DNA of 64,000 nt, from positions 1,192,188,965-1,192,252,964 of the forward strand of contig NC_056737.1 in the NCBI RefSeq assembly GCF_019279795.1. The letters are read 5' to 3'. Below the pieces are notes generated by a model, which saw only the letters and a program-made list of their open reading frames with translations, searched no databases and was not told where the DNA came from. This document shows positions 58,244 to 64,000 of this stretch, piece after piece. The stretch is from Protopterus annectens. Its lineage: Eukaryota > Chordata > Ceratodontiformes > Protopteridae. The stretch's first letter is position 1; the number at the start of each line of letters is the position of its first letter. The translations under genes and the position numbers were made by a program.

Positions 58244-59712
58244 GTAATCAGACTGGTAGCATTAGTCTGTGATGTGATGGGAATGGTGGCACTAGCATGT
58301 TATGTGATGGGATTGGTGACACTGGTATATGATGGGACTGTGTCACTAGCATGTTATGTGATGGGACTGGTGGCACTGACATGTCATGCATTTGGATCAG
58401 TGACATTGGCATCTGATTGGTGGCACTGGTATGTGATGGAATAGGACAGGTGGCATTGGCATGACATGTGATGAGAATGGTGGCACTAGCATGGCATATG
58501 ATGGGAGTGGTGGCATTGGCATGTCATGTGCTGGGCTTGGTGGCATTGGCATGTGATGTAATCAGACTGGTAGCATTAGTCTGTGATGTGATGGGAAAGG
58601 CGGCACTAGCATGTTATGTAATGGGATTGGTGGCACTGGCATGTGATGTAATCAGACTGGTAGCATTAGTCTGTGATGTGATGGGAAAGGTGGCACTAGC
58701 ATGTTATGTAATGGGATTGGTGGCACTGGCATGTGATCAAACTGTGTTGCCGGCATGTTATGTGATGAGGCTGGTTGCACTGGTATGCCATGTGTTTGGA
58801 TTGGTGGCACTGGCATGTCATGTGATGGCACTGGTGGCACTGGCATGCCATATTTTTGGATTACTGGTACTGGCATGTGATGTAATGGGATAGGTGGCAC
58901 TGGTATGTGATGTGATGGGATTGATGCCACTGGTATGTGAAATGATGGGACTGATGGCACTGGCATGTCATGTGTTGGGCTTAATGGCACTGGCATGTGA
59001 TGTAATCAGACTGGTAGCATTAGTCTGTGATGTGATGGGAATGGTGGCACTAGCATGTTATGTGATGGGATTGGTGGCACTGGTATGATGGGACTGTGAT
59101 ATGTGATAAGACTGGTGGCACTGACAGGTCATGCATTTGGATCAGTGGCATCGGCATCTGATTGGTGGCACTGGTATGTGATGGAATAGGACAGGTGTCA
59201 TTGGCATGACGTGATGAGAATGGTGGCACTAGCATGTTATGTGATGGGATTGGTGGCACTGGCATGACATTTGATGAGAATGGTGGTACTAGCATGGCAT
59301 AAGATGGGAGTGGTGGCATTGGCATGTCAAGTGTTAGGCTTGGTGGCACTGGCATGTGATGTAATCAGACTGGTAGCATTAGTCTGTGATGTGATGGGAA
59401 TGGTGGCACTAGCATGTTATGTGATGGGATTGGTGGCACTGGCATGACATATGTTTGGATTGGTGGCACTGGCATGGGATGCAATAGGATTGGTGGCACT
59501 GGTATGTGATAGAATGGATGGGTGCCACTGGTATGACATGTGATGGGAATGGTGGCCTTGGTGTGTAATGTGGTGAAGCTGATGGTATTGGCTTGTCATC
59601 CTGGGGACTGGTGGCACTGGCATGTGATGTGATGGGATTAGTGGCACTTGTATGTGAATGGATGGGACTGGTGACACTGGCTGGTGATGTGATGGGATTG
59701 GTGGATGTGGCA
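58244..59712. repeat. 30-bp minisatellite, right block (~49 copies)
   Basis: Same unit and variants as 52890-54411. A composite block ('gcatgacatgtgatgagaat' ... 'gcatggcatatgatgggagt') appears at about 54220 and again at about 58460 and 59200, so multi-unit blocks have been duplicated across the array. It grades into unique sequence near 59712. Confidence 0.95.
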
Positions 59713-59719
59713 GCAAAGA

Positions 59720-60565
59720 ATGTAGCAGTTGAAACTTGTGACAGTGACAGAAAGTAAAAGAGGAAAGCAGCAACAAACTGAGAAGGGGTCTGGTTTTGTA
59801 GCAGCAGTGACTAAAATATATACGGCAACGACAGCAGGCAAAAAAGGAGAGGAGCAACAAACTGTAAGTGAAATTGTTTTTAAAAAGAAGAGAAGACCAA
59901 CTGAGAGACTAAGGACAAAAATGACACTGTAATAGACATGTTATGTATCAGATAATTTGGTAACTGTTCTGTTTAAAGGTCAAGAAATTTGTGTTTTATA
60001 CATACTGAGACAGACTTTTTGTGACTTAACATTTGAAATTGATGGGCTGATGATGAAATCTCTGGAACTGTGTAACAAAAAGGACATTTATCCATGGAAC
60101 AATTAGAACTGATAAATTGAACAAAGGTATTAAAATGCATGCAGGTTCTTTGTGAAACTGATGATATCACTGTGAAAGTTATAAATGAGTGAAACTTAAG
60201 GAATGGAGGGTGGAGACTGGATGCTGTTTTGAAATATGAAACAAAACATGGTAAAACACTTGTCAAGTGCATTTTTTGTGGCTAGTCATAAAAGAACATT
60301 AAAATGTGCTGGCCAACCTAAATCATGTTTCTTTTGTGAGGACTTTTCTCATTTAATTGATTGTGACAAGATACAATGTAACCAGTGTGGGGACAAAAGA
60401 CATACAGCAAGAATGTGTGTGCCTGAATGTAGGTTGTGTAAAAAAGGGACAGCTTTGGATAGAGTGTGCCAAGAGCAAAGAACAAATAATCAAAAAGAAG
60501 GGGAAGGGAAAAACCATACACAAGGAAGGAAAATGAGAGACTGGCAGAGAGAGTGGTCTAGGTGA
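59720..60565 (+). pseudogene. LINE ORF1-like protein with CCHC zinc knuckle (decayed)
   Basis: ORF1 proteins bind LINE RNA. A basic N-terminal stretch (59729-59932, 'VFKKKRRPTERLRTKM') has no ATG. It is followed, after frame changes, by 'GGWRLDAVLKYETKHGKTLV' near 60207-60266 and by the Cys/His part at 60300-60480: 'CFFCEDFSHLIDC', 'CNQCGDKRHTARMC' (a complete C-x2-C-x4-H-x4-C knuckle) and 'CRLCKKGTALDRVC'. Three knuckle-like units in a row after a folded domain are typical of ORF1 in Tx1-type and related LINEs. Frameshifts and stops make it nonfunctional. The zinc knuckle is clear; the LINE assignment rests on the ORF2 directly downstream. Confidence 0.65.
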
Positions 60566-60689
60566 AGAGGAAACTGTAGAAGGAAAAACCTAGATGGGAA
60601 AACAAGAAGACAAAGAGAGTGCATGCAGGAAGAGAGGTCAGGAGAAGGGATTTCCTTCAAACTTATAAGGTAGGAAAAGCAGCAATTTT

Positions 60690-62835
60690 ACAGTATTTTC
60701 AGTAAATATGAACAATATTATTAACACTGTAAGATGGATAAGGATACTGGGATGGTATACTAAATGCAATGTGGATGTTATTCTGTTAGAAGATTTAAGA
60801 TCCCTGACAAGTGTAGAAAGACAGCAAACAGAAAAAAACATGGTATGGAAATATAATATGGAACATAGGAAGTGAATATTGTTCTTCACTGGTTCTGTTA
60901 TATAGAAAAACAGTGAATATACTAGCTATAACATTAGCAAAGATGGGGAGGTTAAATGTTGTAGATGTGAGATGGAGAGAACATGTTTAGAGAATTATAG
61001 CATTATATATAACTAGCAAGGAAAGAGAAAATCTGTTTCATCAAATACTAGAGTATGTGAAGGTTAACACAAAAATTATAATTGTAGTAGACTTTAATTG
61101 TGATTTAAGAGGGAAATATAAAAAAGAAAGGGAAAGATATAAAAAATACAGAAAGTGCTTAAATTTGGTAGATTAGCTATATTCAATGGACTTATAGAAG
61201 GCAGGGGTACTGGGATCTGAAACTGATTATTTTATATTATCAGAAGGTGTGGGGACAGCAGATGGTGATACAGTTGCGACATTTTTCAGACCATTTACAA
61301 TATGGATGAAGATGACAGGAGAAAGGTACTGCATTAAAACAGGAAAAGAAAAAGGAGAATAAATGAGAAATTATGGGATGAAATTGGAGAGTGGGAAGTA
61401 TTGCAGTTATGGAAGGATCAAATATCCATTAAGGACAGCTATAAAATTGGCACAAATGTAGGACTAAATAAAAAAAAAAGTATAAACGTGAATTTAGGGA
61501 ATAATAAAAGAGTGTTATGATATGAAAACGTATAAAAATAAGGTATTATTGTTTAGGCAGAAACATTATTTACAAGGGAAAATGGAGGATGTATCTACAT
61601 ATTGGGGTAAAATACTAAAGGAGGACTTTAGTATAACGAGGGAAATGAAACAAATGTAAACGAAGAGCTACAAAGAGCACAAGAGGAAATTATAAGCATT
61701 ATAGTACAGCATGTGGAAATGATCCAGAATGAGTTAAGAAAGAATTTGAAAATAAATTACTATTAGTGAATTGGATATACAGCATGTGGAGAATACGTAT
61801 AGGGGTAAAAACGATCCAGAATGAGTTAAGAAAGAACTTAGTGAATTAGATATACAGCATGTGGAAAATATGTATAAGAGCAAAAACAACCCAGAAGGAG
61901 TTAAGAACTTGAAAATAAATTGCTATTAGTGAATTGGATATGCAGCATGTGGAGAATATGTATAGGGGTAAAAATGATCCAGAATGAGTTAAGAAAAAAA
62001 TTGAAAATAAATTATTATTAGTGAATTGGATAATGTGCTTAGGAAAGTAAATGTTGATTCAGTATCAGGCTCAAATGGTAGAGGATATATAATGTATAAA
62101 AAATTAATGGATTGGAAAGTATTTTGTAAATATACTATATGAATGGTTGAAGGATGGAGTTATGTAGTTGGATATTAAAATTTATAAGAAAGAAAGCTGA
62201 GAAGAATAAATTAAAAAAATTGGAGACCCATCACACTAAATGACACAGATTATAACATTTTATGAGAATAATTCAGAGGAGAATGGAAGAACAGATGGAG
62301 TACATTATGGAAGTATAGATGTATAAAAAGGGAAAATATGTCAAGAATTGTTAGTGGTTGTGAGAGGAATTGTGTATGCTATAAGTAAAATAGATGATGT
62401 GAAACATATGGTAGGTGATATAAGCAAGACATTTAACACAGTAGGACATGAAGCTTTGTAGGATGTTATGGACAGGTATAAAATAGGAAATAGAATTAAG
62501 AGAATGCGTATGTCAGCATCTCAAAATAATAGAGTGAGAGTGGTAACGAATGTGTGGCTGAGTAAAGAAATATGCATGAAGTGTGGCATAAGACATTGAT
62601 GTCCCATGTGTGGAATACTGTTTGCATTGGAATGGCTATGATAGTGGGTGAAGTAGCTTAGATAATGAAAAATCTAGATATGGAAAAGGAGATGGTGATT
62701 CTTGTAGTTTTGACATACATGGATGACATAGTTATAGTTGCTAAGAACAACATTTGGATGAGGGAAATGTCGGTTTGTTGAATGAATGTTTAAAGGAAAT
62801 GGGAATGCCCTTGAGTAAAGATAAAAGCAAGAACA
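60690..62835 (+). pseudogene. L1/Tx1-like LINE ORF2, heavily decayed, cut off by a Penelope-like element
   Basis: Fragments in several frames follow family order: 'NMNNIINTVRWIRILG' and 'NVDVILLEDLRS' (endonuclease start), 'VWKYNMEHRK', 'IIIVVDFNC'-like near 61080, then the RT block 'NWRPITLNDTDYNIL' near 62217, 'SGCERNCVCY' and the catalytic box 'LTYMDDIVIVAK' near 62710 (YMDD in place of YADD). It ends in 'LKEMGMPLSKDKSK' near 62825, where the sequence changes to the Penelope-like element. Repeats of 'gatccagaatgagttaagaa' at 61720, 61813 and 61976 show an internal triplication of about 90-160 bp. No long frame survives. Confidence 0.65.
61720..62035. repeat. internal triplication within the LINE remnant
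   Basis: 'gatccagaatgagttaagaa' and 'gtgaattggatatacagcat' recur three to four times between 61720 and 62035 with small differences, a short tandem expansion inside ORF2. Confidence 0.8.
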
Positions 62836-64000
62836 AAACCATAAGAGAATTTCAACAAGGAACAAGAACAGGAAACCTCATAGCTTCACACTTTTATTCA
62901 CAAACTTGAGTGCTTTCATCCAGGTATCACAGACTTCATCAGAATAAAACAACCATCTCCAAACTTGTTTAAATATTACAAAACTTAAAAAGCATAACCC
63001 CACACATTCAAAATAACCTATCACAAAACCTCACTACTTAAAAATTCATATTTTTTAAGAATTTCCCACCAAGTTACATTTAACTCTTGCAGTACTAATG
63101 CATAACTAAAACATATAGCAAGCTTTTAGTCTTAAGAAACTACTTAAAGAAACATGGTCATTAAGACCTAAATATGTTACAGCATTACTTCGTAAAGTCC
63201 ACTATAATTCCCAGTATTAGGGACCCAAATCACTTTGGTTAGTAATACAAAATTTAAATATATGGTCTTTATTTTCACAAATATGTCTGAATAATGCATT
63301 TAGTGTCCATTTTTCTGATGTCATAGAAATGCTGATATATTTGGTCTTTAAGGGCCCTTACAGTTTTTTCCTATATAGAAACAATCATATGTCTGACATA
63401 CAGCAGCATATACCACTTCTTTACAATAACAATAGAACATCCTGGGGACACACACCACAAAATGTCCCCCAAGATTTATTTTCTTACATACCAAAATGTT
63501 ACAACATTGGGCGCATGCCCCACACTTCGACATTTTTCCATCTTTGTGGTTTCTATTATTCTCCACCCTTTAAAGCAACTGCTTAAAGCTACTTATTTTT
63601 TTATACACAATGTTTATTTTTTCTCCAACAATTTTTATATAATCTGGATCACTTCTGAAAAGATCCCAGTTTGTCCCTATTATACCACTGATGGAATAAA
63701 AATCTTTATTGAACGGTACATGCCCTTTTCCTACAATCTTTAACTTTATTGTCAGACACATTACTTAATTCAGTACTAGCCAGAAATGTGCCACTAACTG
63801 GTACATAAATACCATCACTTCTTTTTCTTTTTACTTCCCAAAGAATCTTATCCACAAATGTCTCTGGGTAACCTCTTCTTCCTAACATACCTTTCAAGAT
63901 GTCACATTTTCAAAAAATAAATTATCAGACACCATTCTGGCTAACAGAACATACTGGCCCTTAATCAGAGCCTTCTTCTGGAGTAAGGGATGGCAACTAC
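62836..64000 (-). mobile_element. Penelope-like element, 3' part, running off the window
   Basis: Minus strand, 5' end beyond 64000. The order is the end of the reverse transcriptase region ('GQYVLLARMVSDN' near 63940, then 'LGRRGYPETFVDKILWEVK'), a connector, a GIY-YIG domain and a 3' noncoding end near 62850 with 'ctgatgaagtctgtgatacc'. Penelope-like elements join RT to a GIY-YIG nuclease and are common in fish and amphibian genomes. The element sits directly against the preceding LINE, which it appears to have interrupted. Confidence 0.75.
63348..63960 (-). pseudogene. Penelope-like RT C-terminus + GIY-YIG endonuclease, frameshifted
   Basis: Three frames are needed. 63706-63960: 'RRGYPETFVDKILWEVKRKR', the conserved RGYP block near the end of the PLE reverse transcriptase. 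63570-63720: 'SGIIGTNWDLFRSDPDYIKI', the 'ii-xW-ll-sDp' connector. 63348-63566: a Cys cluster 'CGACAQC' (zinc-linker-like) and the nuclease, 'EVVYAAVCQTYDCFYIGKNC', where VVYAAV stands for GIY and FYIG for YIG. It stops soon after YIG ('KNCKGP'), so the rest of the nuclease is lost. The two frameshifts and the truncation inactivate it. Confidence 0.75.

Noticed and set aside
62880..62950. Hammerhead-ribozyme-like core on the minus strand at the Penelope-like 3' end (ctgatga ... gaaa)
   Set aside because: Penelope-like elements can carry hammerhead ribozymes, but here the stem between the two core parts is weak and mostly G-U, and I find no convincing cleavage triplet at the expected place. 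A covariance-model scan would decide.

Overview
This window is a repeat-dense stretch of eukaryotic nuclear DNA, almost certainly from a vertebrate. I see no host protein-coding gene and no rRNA. Every recognisable protein is transposon-derived: CR1/L2-like, RTE-like and two L1/Tx1-like LINEs, a Penelope-like element, and a PIF/Harbinger transposase with Myb-like partner genes. Many nonsense changes and repeat-unit differences look like CpG to TpG/CpA decay, which suggests a methylated vertebrate genome. The element mix and nesting fit a large anamniote genome such as lungfish or caecilian, but I cannot name the species. Two runs of exactly 500 N (522-1021, 37208-37707) are assembly gaps lying at tandem-repeat edges.

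Layout. 1-521: LINE 3' remnant. 1022-4542: ~164-bp satellite. 5080-8050: CR1-like LINE (-). 8051-10016: nothing recognised. 10017-11811: 5'-truncated RTE-like LINE with target-site duplications. 11925-13510: CR1 pieces in opposite orientations. 13511-14117 and 34590-37160: one 39-bp satellite split by a 20,466-bp insertion.

The insertion (14121-34586) is the centrepiece. It begins GGGCAGGATTCA, ends with the inverted copy, and is flanked by a 3-bp ATT duplication, and taking it out with one ATT restores a continuous satellite unit. It carries a HARBI1-type DDE transposase (minus strand, right side), two different multi-exon Myb/SANT-like genes (plus strand, left and middle), tRNA-like segments, subterminal palindromes, a hAT-type MITE and several later CR1 insertions. 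I read it as a giant, decayed, nested PIF/Harbinger element. In this superfamily the transposase and the Myb-like protein act together at the element ends.

37708-43952: ~61-bp CT-rich satellite, about 100 copies. 43953-48370: decayed L1/Tx1-like LINE interrupted by a 649-bp TA-flanked inverted-repeat element whose removal restores the LINE reading frame. 48371-52890: mostly unrecognised, with a hAT-type MITE (50138-50441) and a 620-bp element with 8-bp duplications and telomere-like internal repeats (51926-52545). 52890-59712: 30-bp minisatellite, interrupted at 54412-58236 by 10.2 near-identical copies of a 375-bp unit, open in frame throughout and flanked by a 7-bp duplication. 59720-62835: second L1/Tx1-like LINE with a zinc-knuckle ORF1. 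62836-64000: Penelope-like element (-) with a GIY-YIG domain, running off the window.

The nesting gives a relative history: the 39-bp satellite predates the Harbinger element, which predates at least some of the CR1 and MITE insertions within it. The 30-bp minisatellite predates the 375-bp array.
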